Positions 1 through 12,314 of a stretch of 64,000 nt of DNA are shown one piece after another. The stretch is from Amoebidium appalachense. Lineage: Eukaryota > Ichthyosporea. The stretch spans positions 6,014,001 through 6,078,000 of the forward strand of contig CAVNZM010000009.1 of assembly GCA_963693365.1 (NCBI GenBank). Direction: 5' to 3'. Every line of letters starts with the position of its first letter. Position 1 is the stretch's first letter. A model generated the notes under the pieces. It saw only the letters and a list, made by a program, of their open reading frames with translations, had not been told where the DNA came from and ran no database searches. Made by a program: the position numbers and the translations under genes.

Positions 1-38
1 GCTCTAGTGACTATTCAGACGCCGTTCCCCTCAGAGTG

Positions 39-548
39 ATGGCCCGGGTCCGCCTTAGAGAACGTAGGGGTTCTCTGGGGACCGAAAATGACCCACCCGC
101 AGCTAGCGTCGACCCGGTTGATGCACAAAACGCGAGTGCACAAGAAACAGACACCACAGCCCCACTATCTATAAATCCGGATGCAACCACCAACCCCACC
201 AGCTCACCAACCCGAGGCCCACCCCCTAAAAAACCACGTATGCCACGTACACACCCAGATGAAAGCACCATCGAAGAGGGGCTCAAGTTTTCTAATGCTG
301 GTCTTGATGGGAAATCGATAAAGCCCATGTACATAATCCAACACGTAGACATTTTCATGCAGACCATTTGTGACAACATGCTTTGTAAACATTGTCAAAA
401 ACCATACACGAGACGCTCCGCACATGCGACACGGACACGGGTACCCTTGGGCAAACCCTTGACCTCGATGCTTGCAACGTGGTACAACACAAAACGCCTG
501 TTTTTAGGGACGAGACCACCAACAGGCATACCATTCGGATTTATGTAG
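39..548 (+). CDS. Hypothetical basic, Pro/Thr-rich protein
   Basis: This is an open frame of about 169 codons from an ATG at 39, with stop codons just upstream in the same frame. The first 30 residues are rich in Arg. Residues 30-75 form a low-complexity Pro/Thr/Asn stretch ending in a basic PPPKKPRMPR patch that could be a nuclear localisation signal. The rest looks globular and contains a CKHC pair near residue 118. I recognise no family. It sits next to a region full of transposons, so it could be a fragment of a mobile-element protein or an exon of a host gene. No convincing splice sites are seen inside it. Confidence 0.3.
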   Translation: MARVRLRERRGSLGTENDPPAASVDPVDAQNASAQETDTTAPLSINPDATTNPTSSPTRGPPPKKPRMPRTHPDESTIEEGLKFSNAGLDGKSIKPMYIIQHVDIFMQTICDNMLCKHCQKPYTRRSAHATRTRVPLGKPLTSMLATWYNTKRLFLGTRPPTGIPFGFM

Positions 549-2650
549 TGACGGTACTTGTTATAAAAAACTTCATCGTCTAGTGCAGCTATATCTTGCA
601 CCTCTTGAACGAGTGAGGGTTCGCACGCACGTTACAGCTCGGGCGTCCCTTGACAGCAGGGCAAACGGCGAACTCGTCGTTCTCACTCATATTTACCTAG
701 TATGTGCGCGTTTGAACAACAAAGAAAGTGAGCATTTCTGGGCGTGTCACTCCTTTTGTACCCTCACGTCGCGAGGAGGAACTTCGAGGAGGGTAAAAAA
801 ATCAAGGCGAACAATGTTCCCTTTGGCGTTCACTATGACAAGAGCCCCAACGTGCCCAGTAGCGTTGATATAATACACACATGTATAAGCCATAAAACAA
901 TAAGCAAACGCTTCATTGGTAAGGTAAAGAATCAACATTCATGCATATCATATATGAAGGCCGTATGAATCCGTACTTCTTCTTCCTATGCACCGCCGAG
1001 GCCGGAGGGTGTTGCCCTACCTAGCTCCAACTACAGCCTTGCCTACCAAGTAGCCTGGAAACCACATAGCGCATGACAACAATCCAATGGCAGATAGCCT
1101 TTTTAGGGTCCCTAGTGCACTAATTGGAAAAATGGCATATCGTTAACATATTTGCCATGAAAAGCCTTACTATACTCTAAAATTGAATAAATATATACAT
1201 ATAACCACGTTTTTACCGACAGGTACTACACAACAGCGCCTTGGTTTTGTATAACTCACGGGAACACGCAGGATTGCATCTATGTAAAGCCCAATCAAAT
1301 CTTTCTGTTGATCCAGCATTTCGGCGCCAAAAAACCTCATTGCGCGATCTGATTGGCTTTGCGAGGTCGACTGGCGGGAAAGCGAATGCGTGTACAGCCA
1401 ATCACACGAGACTGGCGTGCACTGAATTTTGGGTGGTCGCAGAGTAGGGCAAACACACGCCGTACGACTACGGGCTGGAAAGAGGCCTCTGCGAACCAGA
1501 TGCAGACCGTAAACCTATCCAAAATGTGGTGTGATTGCGTCATATGGGGTAAAATACCATCAAATAGTAGCCAATAGGATACGAGCCTGGCGCTCCATAT
1601 ATAGATGAGGAATTCAATGAGTGCGCCTACGTGTCCTGGAGACACCTCCCGTACATCAGCCTGCACTCTGTGCTGTGCAGGGGGCCCAGGAAAGTGGGGT
1701 TGGAAATTCACCACTGAATATCCCCCTCCGGCGGTCGTTCCCCGTTTCCCTTCCCCGCGACGCCCCCTTTGATACCCTTACTATACAGCACCCACCGTCT
1801 ATTAGGAAGCAAGCCCTGGGAATTTTGCTGAAGGAAAATGACATTTGTACGCCTTTAGTATATATTAAAGTAAGAATTACCAAGGCTGTAGGTGCTCCTT
1901 ACGATTCTTTTTTCGAGGTGGATCTGGTTCCTAGAAAACCAGCTGTGGTCATTACGCTATATGCGCCGGCCGCGATCTATTGGTTGAGGCGATCATCTCT
2001 CTAAGTGCGGCTCACTAATAGCCGGTCCAAATCGCCGCTTGATTGGAGCAAAGTCACGCTTCTATTTTATTAATAAATCCGGAGATATATGACCCGAAAA
2101 CCCACCCACTAGATCCCCTTAAGGCCATATGCATAGCTCTCTCGAGTTTTTCACCGTGCGCACAACTGAGTGCGCACATGGCGGCATCATGTGGCAGTCG
2201 CCGCTTCTACCGTCACTGAGTCTAGAATTCGAATCATGGCATGCATAGCCTATATATGAGTGTGCAATGCACACTGTGCATCAGAGCATATTGGTCGAAT
2301 GCGGCACTTCAATACGTATACATCCCGTAAATACTGATAATCCGATGCATGTGCACGCGTCGAGGCTCTCTCGATTGTGTGGGGGTAAGGTAAGATACTG
2401 TAAAAGAGGGCAGCGGAGAAGCGGTGTGTGTGTAACTAGTTTATCAGTATAGACATGAATAATTGTGCATGTGTATCTGTATTGCGAATTCAACCAGTGA
2501 TCCGTTTAATGTGCGCCTGCAGCTGAGTGCAACACCTCGGTCATGTATTCCTATTTCAAATCGGATCATGTGAGGGTAACGGTATGACATTTTTTTTGTG
2601 CGTGTGTGCAGGTGTGGGCGTACAAGTGCATGCATGTGCGTGGGGGTTGT
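549..2650. other. Unassigned region without a supported gene
   Basis: About 2.1 kb of mixed-composition DNA. Short open frames exist, for example 1621-2004 on the plus strand, but none shows a motif, a convincing start or splice signals. No LTR, terminal inverted repeat or RNA gene was recognised. Confidence 0.5.
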
Positions 2651-2778
2651 GGGGAGAGGGGGAGGGAGAGAGAGAGCCTGAGAGGGGGGAGGCCTAACTA
2701 GGGGGGGGGGGGGGTTGGATCTAGAGAGAGAACTTCAAGAGAGAGAGAAAGAGAGATCTGGGGGGGGGGGGGGGGGGG

Positions 2779-2871
<93 letters not shown>

Positions 2872-2877
2872 CCTAGA

Positions 2878-2950
<73 letters not shown>

Positions 2951-3005
2951 GAGAGAGAGAGAGGGAGAGAGACAGAGAAAGACAGAGAGAGTCTGAGACA
3001 GACAG
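2651..3005. repeat. Microsatellite cluster: G runs, (GA)n, (GT)n, (CA)n
   Basis: Two G runs (about 2701-2714 and 2761-2779) are followed by a long (GA)n, then (GT)n, a short unique gap, (CA)n and (GA)n again. The final GACAG at 3001-3005 is the left target duplication of the gypsy element that begins at 3006. Confidence 0.9.
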
Positions 3006-3717
3006 TGACATATACTAATCCGTCTCAGCAGATCAGCCTAAGTCTACGATCGAGATCGGGGGGGGGGGGGGGGGGGGTGGCCCGGGTCCACAGATCATCA
3101 AGATCAAGTCCGGGGCCTCAAGATAGCTGTACAGCTGCGTGCATCTTGCCTCTGCCGGCGCAGGGCATTGGACCACGTCAGCCGGGGCAGCCGACCAATA
3201 GAATTCTAATTAGTGTGTAGGATAGATCGTAGGAGGACTTAGGAATGTGATTGTTCGGGCAGAAGCCCTTTTGTAAGTATTGGCAAGGTTTGATAGTGTA
3301 TGTTGCCAAACGTATTTATATATTTAGATGTAGAGGAAAGGGGGGAGGGAGGGGGGGGGAGGATAGTATGAAATGTAGATTTAGACTCTGCGGTGCCACT
3401 AGGGGGAGGGTGAGGGGTGAGACATGGATAAATATATTGGTTTGAGTAGATCGACTTAGCTCGTGCAGGCGCACGATAAAGTAGATCGGAATGTTTGGAA
3501 TGTGGCATCGTAGGGGGGCCAGGTGATGATGATCTTTGAGGGCACGGCCTTGATGGCCTCAGTTGTAACTTAGTCTCATTCCGTACGGATCTAAGTTTGC
3601 CCGTCGGAGCCTGGTCTGAATAAACTTTACCGTTTTTCCGTACACGTTCGTTCCTTTTCGTGTGGGTACACTTAGTAGAGTGCCGCGTCTCTAGTACACA
3701 CACAATAGGTTACGACA
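3006..3717 (+). repeat. 5' LTR of the gypsy element
   Basis: It matches 22241-22953 almost base for base and has TG...CA ends. A polyadenylation signal AATAAA lies at 3619-3624, with the matching copy at 22855-22860, which suggests the R region. A G run of variable length lies at about 3059-3077. Confidence 0.95.
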
Positions 3718-3812
3718 AGCTACACCTTTCTTTTAGTGCGGTTTTTCGCGCTAGGGTAACGCGGTGACAGTTCCTTCTGGGCTGTTGCTACACCTCACAC
3801 ACACAACAACAA

Positions 3813-3845
<33 letters not shown>

Positions 3846-3883
3846 ATAAACACAACCACACGAGTTCGGGCACACACCACACA

Positions 3884-5220
3884 ATGGCGAAGTTCAACGT
3901 AGATATGTTCTACGCATTGGCAGCGGAGGATATCTCCCTGCACACACAGGTACCACAGGTTCATACACTAGACGTTAGACAGACCACAGCTTTCAGTTTT
4001 ACACTCAAACACAACTCGGAAATACCTAGGTGGCTTAGGACACTCCTAGCTAACACACCCACACTAGTGTTAGACACAAAGAAGGCCCCCACTGTGGCGG
4101 CCTCGTGCTTAATGATCAAGCAGTGCATCGACCACAAGACAATGGCCGACTTATGCACCCTTATGGAGGAGCACCCGTACCGGGCCGAGCAGGCCCCCCA
4201 GGTGACGGCTCGTATATACGAGCAGCAGTACGACGAGGGGAGGGACGAGATGGTGTCCCGGACGCTCGGCCAGAAACGTCTGGCCGCACGGTTCATCCCC
4301 GACGACGAGGACGAGAACAGCACCGACGACGTGGACGGGGAGCTCGAGGCCTTCACACGGCCGGAAAACGAGCTCGAGTATACGGCCCGGCTCGTCGGCC
4401 GATACCTGACGGCCGACCGGCGCCGTACCTTCCGGGCCCAGCTACGAGAATGGAAGTATACCTTTCCCACTTTAGATATGTCCCCCGTAGAAGCTCGTGC
4501 ATTCTTTGAGAGGGAATATCGGGTCTTTGAAGACCTTTGTGAGTTAGCTGGTGACGTGAGTGATAGGGAAAAGTTCGAGTTTGCTCGTAAGGCTCTCTCT
4601 GTAAACACAGACACTGCACGCATGTTTGGGGAGCATGATGATGTAGATGAGGTGGTGTTGCATGTTAAACGTCACTTGCTTGCCATGCACGAGGTGAAGT
4701 TCAATAAGAGGGATAAAAAGGAGGTGATGGAAGTAGACAAGAAAAAGAAGGAGAGTGGACAGAAGGGGGAAAAAGAGAAAAAAGAGGGTGAACAGCCAGA
4801 TGCACTCACCATGTTGGTCAAGCAGGTTGCCGAGCTCTCCCAGGCCGTCTTCTCTGGCCGAGGGGGCTTCGGCTTCCGGGGTGGCCGTGGCGGCGACCGG
4901 GGTGGACACGGCGGTCGTGGGCGCGGTGGACGTGGAGGACAACAGCAGCAGTTCACCGAGAGGTTTGCCCCTTATCTTGCTCGTGGTGGTGGGCAGGGTA
5001 GAGGGAGGGGGTGGAAATGGTGGTGAGAGAGGCCGAGGGGGGCAGGGGGGAAGGGGGGGGTCGTGGTGCACACGGTGGGCCCCCCCAGCATGACCGGGCT
5101 CCCGGTTATGCTTTGCGCCAAGCTTTTGAAGTCCCCCCTGGCCCCTTCTTTGGTGCATGTTACTTTTGTGGCCGGCAAGGGCACTCTGCTGCATATTGCC
5201 GTAGTTACAAGAGCTATTGA
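3884..5220 (+). pseudogene. gag: Gag of the gypsy element, frame split before the zinc knuckle
   Basis: The chosen start is the ATG at 3884, which follows an A run at about 3814-3844. The upstream open frame has only a GTG. The frame runs to 5026 and encodes an acidic and charged capsid-like protein, then a Lys/Glu-rich stretch and an RG-rich tail (FRGGRGGDRGGHGGRGRG) typical of RNA-binding Gag. A CCHC zinc knuckle (CYFCGRQGHSAAYC) lies at about 5160-5205 but in a different frame, offset by -1. The switch falls in a G-rich stretch near 5000-5030. It could be a homopolymer error, decay, or a programmed -1 shift, and I cannot tell which. The knuckle frame stops at 5218-5220. Confidence 0.75.
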
Positions 5221-5477
5221 GTTCCGGGGGAGGGGGAAGCTGGGGTCACTGAGGGAGGGGGGGGGGACAGTATCGGTCCCCCCCAGGTTGCAGAGAACCT
5301 TCACCCTCCCCCACCCCAGGTTAAGCTTCCCTTTGCCCCCCTCACCGCCCCGATACGTGTGGGAGCCGGGCATCGTCGTGGGTCCTCAAGACAGCGTCGA
5401 GGTGGTATGGCATGAATGTTTGTGGGGTGACTCTACCAAAGGTATGAATGGTGTGAATGTTTTGTGGTTGGGGGAGG
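5221..5477 (+). other. Gag-protease spacer of the gypsy element, left part
   Basis: G- and C-rich spacer that ends at the copia target duplication GGAGG (5473-5477). It resumes after the copia insertion at 12320 and continues to the protease frame at about 12630. The right part includes a (CA)-rich stretch near 12510-12620. Confidence 0.7.
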
Positions 5478-6394
5478 TGTTGTAATACGTTATATTTACA
5501 TATGGTAAGATCTTCTCAGTTTGTGTTATGTTTCAGTTCATATGCTTAGTGTAAATGCCACACTACTATTATGTAAAGTGTAGCATCGATCTCCGATATG
5601 CTTGTATACTTGTAATCGTGTTGTATCGGCTTTAATCGTGTATTGTGATATCGATTAGAATATTTATTTGTGTGTACACGGATCCACCCACTCAGGGAGA
5701 GACGTGTACATGTTCGTGTGTACATAAATATCTCTGGTTATAGTTATGCTATTACTATCTTGTTTGTTGATCTGTGCTCTCTTTTCCTTCCTCTTTCTCC
5801 TTCCTTATTTTCTCTTCTTTCTCTCCTTGTCTTCATGTGTATAATCGTATTTCTTTTCTACTAATATATGTTAGGTAGATTTGTGTTACTTAATACGTGT
5901 TCATTGGACGGTAACACACTTAGGCTACACTTAGAATAGCATGTGTGTTTAGACTTCATTAATTCACTTTAGTTTTCATGTGTTGCCGGGCTTTAACCAA
6001 TCATCAAGGTTAAGTGTGATATGTCTGAGTCTTTGCAGTATGTCATAGGTTAGAACTTCCTTGATGATGACACGAGTTGATCTTAACTAGTGTCTGTGTC
6101 CTATCGTGTACGTCTCCGCGTACCGGATCTCTCTGAAAGCAATTGGTTCTTAGTGATTGGTTTCTATTAGAGATAGATCTGATTTCCGACTGGTCGGAAA
6201 TCATGTATGGATTGGACTTAGAGGAATTTCAGGTATTTATTCGAAGATCAGAATAAATTCAGTTCAGTCGTGTCTAAACATTGATGTCTGTTGTGTACAC
6301 TGCTCCGATCGTTCCGTGTTTTGTTTGTCTGTGGTGTTTTCACACTGCACCACTGTGTCTCTGCTTCCGTCCCAAATACTTATATAATTTAACA
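5478..6394 (+). repeat. 5' LTR of the copia element
   Basis: TG...CA ended and nearly identical to 11397-12314. It holds a short perfect inverted repeat ATTTCCGACTGGTCGGAAAT (about 6182-6201) that is conserved in all copies of the family in this window. Confidence 0.96.
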
Positions 6395-6410
6395 GGTTAT
6401 GCAGCCCTTT
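6395..6410 (+). promoter_or_regulatory. Primer binding site, half-tRNA-iMet type
   Basis: Directly after the LTR comes GGTTATGCAGCCC. It resembles the complement of the initiator tRNA anticodon arm. Drosophila copia is known to use this region as a half-tRNA primer (PBS GGTTATGGGCCC). The match is imperfect. Confidence 0.55.
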
Positions 6411-6456
6411 TGCACGCTCCCTACACACATCTAGAACTAGCGATCGTTTTTCAATC

Positions 6457-7500
6457 ATGGATCCAAACAAAACTGGTGTAAACAAAATAACCATGTGGAA
6501 AGGTGAAGGGAAGACTGGTCCCGATAGCAAAACCACCTATTTTCAGTGGGAAATCATTTTTCTCGGCATGATGACCGGCACTAAAGGTGTCCGACTCGTG
6601 GATGTTGTGCTTGCTGACAACTACGTCCCCCCTACCACCGTCGAGGTTGACGGTGAACCCCCCTTCTACGGCTACGGCACTACCGCGGAACTCAAGGAGG
6701 CCCGCAACTGCCTCCTGCTCCATATGATTCAGAACATCGACCCTTCCGTGCTCACCACCGTTGCCCAGTACCGTATTGGCATGGACCCTGAACGGGCCAT
6801 GTGGAAATTCCGTCAACACTACCTCCAAGGCAAACCCGATCAGATCCGCATCCTTCACGTCAGTGGGATGCCTGTGCCCTTCAGCCGGGTGAATCATTCA
6901 CCACCTACCTGAGTCGTCTGCAGACCATCGTGAACCAGCTCCAGTCCCTCCAAGATGAGTCCATTCACTTCACTCGTCTAGCTGAGAAGTTCTTCAATGA
7001 ACTCACCACCAGAGAAGACTCTCCTCACCCCTGAGTTCAACCGTCTTATCGAAGACTATCACTTCGGTGATAAGCTATTCCCCGACTTCGAGTCCCTCCA
7101 CAACCACGTCAAGGGCATCGAGCTACGTCAAGACCTCAAGATGCAACTCTGGAGCAACCGTGCCCACCGTGCCTCCAAGTCCAGCATGGCATTAAATGCC
7201 AGTGCTCCCCCCCGTGATCTTCCTCGCCGTGACTTACGCAACCGACTTGACCGTACTCCTGGCCCGGACCTCCGAACTCGTCTCTCCCGTCAGCACACCC
7301 GATCCCGTTCCCCCCACCGGCCTGCCTTCCGGTCCACGTCTCGTTCCCCCAGTCGTTCCCGTTTCTCGGGTTCCCGTCGTTCTGATTCCCCGGCTCGTTC
7401 TAACAACCCGTCCGTGAATGCATGCTCCTACTGCCACGAGCCTGATCACAAGATCATCGATTGCCCCGAGCCGAAATGCCGTATGTCCAGACACAACCGT
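6457..7500 (+). pseudogene. gag: Copia Gag with CCHC knuckle, frame broken
   Basis: The ATG at 6457 opens a Gag of the UBN2/copia type. The reading frame leaves frame 1 near 6885, continues in frame 3 to about 7034, and returns to frame 1 by about 7015. This implies two compensating indels. The C-terminal part has an Arg/Ser/Pro-rich stretch followed by a zinc knuckle (CSYCHEPDHKIIDC) at 7423-7464. The knuckle position just before the protease is usual for copia Gag-Pol, which is made as one polyprotein. Confidence 0.8.
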
Positions 7501-8055
7501 TCCCGTCAAGGCAGTGAGAAATCTGTCTCTTTTGCTTTCTCGGCATACAATGCTAGCTCCGTCCCCGTGTCCTCCGACCCTGCCTGGGATTCCGGGTGCA
7601 ACATGACTGTCTGCCCCACCCGTGAGTTCTTCCATGACCTCACTCCCCTTCCGACACCGACTCCCGTTGCTGCCTTCAATGGAACCCCCGTCTTGGCCAC
7701 CCACACCGGCCATATCGTCATCAACACCACCACCGACCATGGCACTGCCACCCTTACCATTGAAGCCTACTACACCCCGTCTGGCCAAGCCTTCCTCATT
7801 TCAACATCCCAAGCTGCTGCCGAATACATCAAGGGTGATTTGAATGATGCCTCCACTCCGTCATTCCTCTTCGACCGACTCACCGGCCGTCATCTCGTCA
7901 ACCTCCGTCTACACAACGGTCTGTATTACTTCAAGGACTACACCATTCAACCACCCACTCGTCCTGTGGCTCTGGCTGCCACTACCAGTGTAACCCATCC
8001 ATCTGGCACCATCGTCTGGGGCACCGTGCTATGACCAGCATCAACATCAAAGGAC
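7501..8055 (+). pseudogene. Copia protease and pre-integrase region
   Basis: A retropepsin active-site motif WDSGC lies at about 7585-7599, followed by the beta-strand pattern of copia proteases (AAFNGTPVLATHTGHIVI). The frame meets a TGA near 8032-8034. The Trp-His of the pre-integrase zinc region is legible just there in a shifted frame, and the original frame is regained near 8053. So a second pair of compensating indels lies at about 8020 and 8053. Confidence 0.8.
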
Positions 8056-9250
8056 ATGGTGAAACACGACCTTGTTATTGGTCTCCCCTCGTCTGTCCTC
8101 GACTGTGATGTTCCTGATTGTCATGGCTGCATTATGGGTAAAACCACCAAGGCTCCGTTCAAGGGTGACCGTCCTCACTCCAACATCCCCGGTCATGAAT
8201 GGCATTGGGATTTTTTTGAGCCTACCTCAACATCGTACGGAGGTTCCAAGGTTGCTCTCGTCACTGTCTGCCGTGCCTCTGGACTCGTCAAGATCTACCC
8301 GATGGCCGACCGTACAACCACCCTGGACATTCTCACAGCTCACACCAACCTCGTTGCTACCCATGCCCCCTCCAAAGTTGGTGTCTACCACTTCGACTCC
8401 GGCTCTGAGTTCACCTCCAAGGCTACCCGTGCTTTTTGCCTCTCCCAGGGCATCAAGGCCAGCTATGCTCCGGTGGACTGCCCTCAACTGAACGGCTATG
8501 TTGAACGTCGTATGCGGTGCCTCCAAGAGATTGTTCGTTGCCTCCTCCATCAAGTCCAAGATCAGTCTCTGTCCCCCAAACTGTGGGCTGAGGCCCTCCA
8601 ACATGCTGCCTACATCATCAACGTCACCCCGTCCACGGCTGCCAATGGTCGTACACCATTCGAGGTTTTCTACGGTGTCAAGCCCGACATCTCCGAGCTC
8701 AAAGTGTTCGGTTGCCCTGCCTACACTCATGTGCCAGCCTCTAAACGGAACAAGCTGGCCCCCACCGTCAAACTCGGCATGTATATCGGCTATGATCTTC
8801 AATCACACTGCCACCGGATCTTCAACCCCACCACCCATCGTGTCGGCCTCTTCCGTGATGTGATTTTCGACGAATCAGCTTATCTCCCGTCCGACATCCC
8901 ATCAACACTTCCGACCCCCGACACCACTGCCACCTCGACCACCCCACCCCCCACAGTTGACACTGAAGATGATGTTTGTCTGGTGTACTCTGGCCCCCCT
9001 CCTGCCATCGTCGTTCCCCCGACACCCCCCCCCTCCGGCCCCCCTGCACCCGTGCCCGTCCAGCCTGCCGACATTCATCCTGCCCCTGGCAACGTAACCC
9101 CCATCCGACCCGGCTCCCCCGACAACTTCCACTCGGCCCCGTCAAGCCCGGAGGTTGCCCCCCCTGCCATTCCGAACTTCCAAGTTCCCCCCCCCCCCGT
9201 CTCCACCCCCCCCCGGTTCCTGCCCCCCGTCGTTCTGCCCGTCTACAGGG
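8056..9250 (+). pseudogene. Copia integrase and Pro-rich linker
   Basis: The frame holds the C-x-x-C end of the GAG-pre-integrase domain (CHGCIMGKTTKAPF) and an integrase core. The catalytic D is in WHWDFFEP, D in HFDSGSEF and E in NGYVERRM, with 35 residues between the second D and the E. A long Pro/Ser/Thr linker follows. In this C-rich linker (about 9185-9230) the frame shifts, and the reverse transcriptase continues in another frame. Confidence 0.85.
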
Positions 9251-10874
9251 CAAGGTTGGACTTCAAGCCACCACCACCCTGCCAGTTCCCCCCGGTCCCC
9301 CCATCAACATCGACCAACTACCCAAACTTGTCCGTCAACTGTGTTCCGGACCCAATGGTGACCAGGTCAAGTCAGCCCTCACTACTGAGTATCAAGCCTT
9401 CGTCGACAAAGACATCTTTGAACTTGTTGACCCTCCCCCTGGTGCTAACATCGTCGGCTTCAAGTGGATTGTCTCTGAGAAAACTCTCAACTCGGCTGGT
9501 GACACCAAGATCAAGGCCCGTGGTGTTGCTCAAGGCTTCAGTCAGCAATACGGTGTTGACTATGAGTTGATTGAGAGCCCTGTCATCCGTCCGGCTGCTC
9601 TCCGTGCTATCCTAGCTCTGGCCGTTGTTGAAGGTCATGACATCCATCAACTCGACGTGTCTACGGCCTTTCTCAACAGCCCACTCACCGAGACCATCTA
9701 CATGAAACAACCCCCGGGATTCATCACCATGGCCACCCTTGGCAAGGTCTGGAGACTCAAGAAAGCCCTGTATGGCCTCAAGCAAGCCTCCAAGGCTTGG
9801 TACGACTTCCTCGACGGCATTCTTCTTGCCCATGGCCTGACCCGTACTAAGACTGACCCGTGCATCTACCTCCGGTTCTTCCCCAACAACGATGTGGTTC
9901 GGGCTGGTAACTACGTCGACGACTCCACCATCACCAACACCCGGGGTTCTACTGCTGCCAGTGACCTGGCTGCCCACATCAGCAAGATGGCCAGCTGTCG
10001 TATGAGTCCATTTGACCGTATGCTCGGTGTTGATTTTAATCATTCTGATCCCCATCACCTCCACATGCACCAGAGGTCTTACATCATGGATATCATCCAC
10101 GACTTCAACCTCACCGATGCCAAGTCCAAGACTACCCCCATCCCTGCAGGCTCCACCGTCTCCCTGGCTGACTGCCCCCCCCAACCGTTCACCGTGCCCT
10201 ACCGTGAGTTACTCGGCCGTCTCCTCTGGGTGGCACGGTGCACACGTCCCGACATTGCCTATGCCATTGGCTTCCTTGGTCGGTTCAGCACCAACCCCGG
10301 CAAGACTCACTGGGACCTTCTCCGTCGTGTGGCCCGGTACCTGCTCGGCACCATTGACCTTGGCATTGACTACAAGTACTCGGCCACCAAGCCCCCCATA
10401 CTCGAATGCTACACGGATGCTGACTTTGCTGGTTGTGCCGACAGCAAGAAGTCTACCACCGGCTACATCATCGGGTTTGCTGGTATGCCCATCATCTGGT
10501 ACTCCAAGCTCCAGCCCATCACGGCCACCAGCACCACCGAAGCTGAGCTGATTGCTCTCAATGCTGGCACCCAGGAAGTTGCTTGGGTCCGTGACCTCTT
10601 CAAGGAACTCGGCTGCCCCATGCTTGCTCCGACTCCGGTGTACTGTGACAACCAGTCGACCATTGCCATCGTCAACTCCACCGGCATCAAGCACCGTACC
10701 AAACACATTGCCGTCCGGTATCACAACTCCAAAGACTACATTGCCAGTGGGGATGTTGTGGTTAACTACGTCGAGTCTGCCAACAACTTGGCTGACATCC
10801 TCACCAAGCCTCTGCCAGGTCCCAGCCACGTCACTCACCGTGACCGGCTCTGTGTGCCCGACCTTGTGCAGTGA
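9250..10874 (+). CDS. Copia reverse transcriptase and RNase H
   Basis: The open frame covers the copia RT: FKWIVSEK, the QLDVSTAFLNS motif, YGLKQASKAWY, and the catalytic YVDD at about 9911-9922. The RNase H domain follows (CYTDADFAGC, TSTTEAELIAL and CDNQSTI) with the terminal NLADILTKPLP motif, ending at a TGA at 10872-10874. This part of the polyprotein looks intact. An ORF caller may extend it upstream into the Pro-rich linker in the wrong frame. Confidence 0.92.
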
Positions 10875-11201
10875 TCATCGTGTGGTCTTCTACTACACCT
10901 GGGGCCCTGGACAGCAGCTTCCTCTACACTGCTTCCCAGTTGGAACGTCTACTACTACGATTCTGTATATGTATTTTTCTTGCCTTAAGTGGGGTTTGTC
11001 CACTTTAAGGGTTCATCGATTAGCACAACACATATACACCTGAGGCTAGCCACCTTTGCGAATACTGGCCGACTCCCAGTCCCACTGAGTCACAACACAT
11101 AGGTTAATGTTTCCACGGCTGGCTCCCGTTAATATATATATTATACCTTCACCTGCATATTTTATTTTCTTCCTTGGTTGTTTTCCTTCCTTTGCTGTTG
11201 T

Positions 11202-11237
<36 letters not shown>

Positions 11238-11396
11238 TTCCCCCCCCCCCCCCCCCCCCTTCCCCCCTCCCCCCCCCCCCCCGGGAAAAGTACACACTTT
11301 AATTTTTTTTTCTTTTTCGTTTCTGTTCTCAAGTGGGGAGATTTCACTAGTTCAGTGGGGATATGATAACACAAACTTCAAAGCCCTAAGTGGGGA
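10875..11396 (+). other. Copia 3' untranslated region with C tract and polypurine tract
   Basis: This non-coding stretch contains a long C tract at about 11205-11282. It ends with the purine-rich AAGTGGGGA that directly precedes the 3' LTR and is the probable plus-strand primer. Confidence 0.75.
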
Positions 11397-12314
11397 TGTT
11401 GTAATACGTTATATTTACATATGGTAAGATCTTCTCAGTTTGTGTTATGTTTCAGTTCATATGCTTAGTGTAAATGCCACACTACTATTATGTAAAGTGT
11501 AGCATCGATCTCCGATATGCTTGTATACTTGTAATCGTGTTGTATCGGCTTTAATCGTGTATTGTGATATCGATTAGAATATTTATTTGTGTGTACACGG
11601 ATCCACCCACTTAGGGAGAGACGTGTACATGTTCGTGTGTACATAAAATATCTCTGGTTATAGTTATGCTATTACTATCTTGTTTGTTGATCTGTGCTCT
11701 CTTTTCCTTCCTCTTTCTCCTTCCTTATTTTCTCTTCTTTCTCTCCTTGTCTTCATGTGTATAATCGTATTTCTTTTCTACTAATATATGTTAGGTAGAT
11801 TTGTGTTACTTAATACGTGTTCATTGGACGGTAACACACTTAGGCTACACTTAGAATAGCATGTGTGTTTAGACTTCATTAATTCACTTTAGTTTTCATG
11901 TGTTGCCGGGCTTTAACCAATCATCAAGGTTAAGTGTGATATGTCTGAGTCTTTGCAGTATGTCATAGGTTAGAACTTCCTTGATGATGACACGAGTTGA
12001 TCTTAACTAGTGTCTGTGTCCTATCGTGTACGTCTCCGCGTACCGGATCTCTCTGAAAGCAATTGGTTCTTAGTGATTGGTTTCTATTAGAGATAGATCT
12101 GATTTCCGACTGGTCGGAAATCATGTATGGATTGGACTTAGAGGAATTTCAGGTATTTATTCGAAGATCAGAATAAATTCAGTTCAGTCGTGTCTAAACA
12201 TTGATGTCTGTTGTGTACACTGCTCCGATCGTTCCGTGTTTTGTTTGTCTGTGGTGTTTTCACACTGCACCACTGTGTCTCTGCTTCCGTCCCAAATACT
12301 TATAAAATTTAACA
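11397..12314 (+). repeat. 3' LTR of the copia element
   Basis: 918 bp, TG...CA ended, followed by target duplication GGAGG at 12315-12319. Confidence 0.96.

Larger units (their letters stand above)
5478..12314 (+). mobile_element. Full-length Ty1/copia retrotransposon
   Basis: Two LTRs of 917 and 918 bp begin TGTTGTAATACG and end TTTAACA. The flanking 5-bp duplication GGAGG is perfect (5473-5477 and 12315-12319). The internal order is Gag, protease, integrase, reverse transcriptase and RNase H, which defines the copia group because integrase precedes reverse transcriptase. The element sits inside the gypsy element between Gag and protease, so it is younger. The LTRs differ by about two substitutions and one indel by eye. 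Even so, the internal frame is interrupted several times. Other copies or relics of the same LTR family lie at 23661, 40908, 42249 and 46935. Confidence 0.96.

Noticed and set aside
1621-2004. Plus-strand ORF of 127 codons
   Set aside because: No motif, no convincing context, and a length compatible with chance in this composition.
3764-3883. N-terminal extension of gypsy Gag with a poly-Lys run
   Set aside because: It starts at GTG and crosses an A run that is part of the leader. The ATG at 3884 is the better start.
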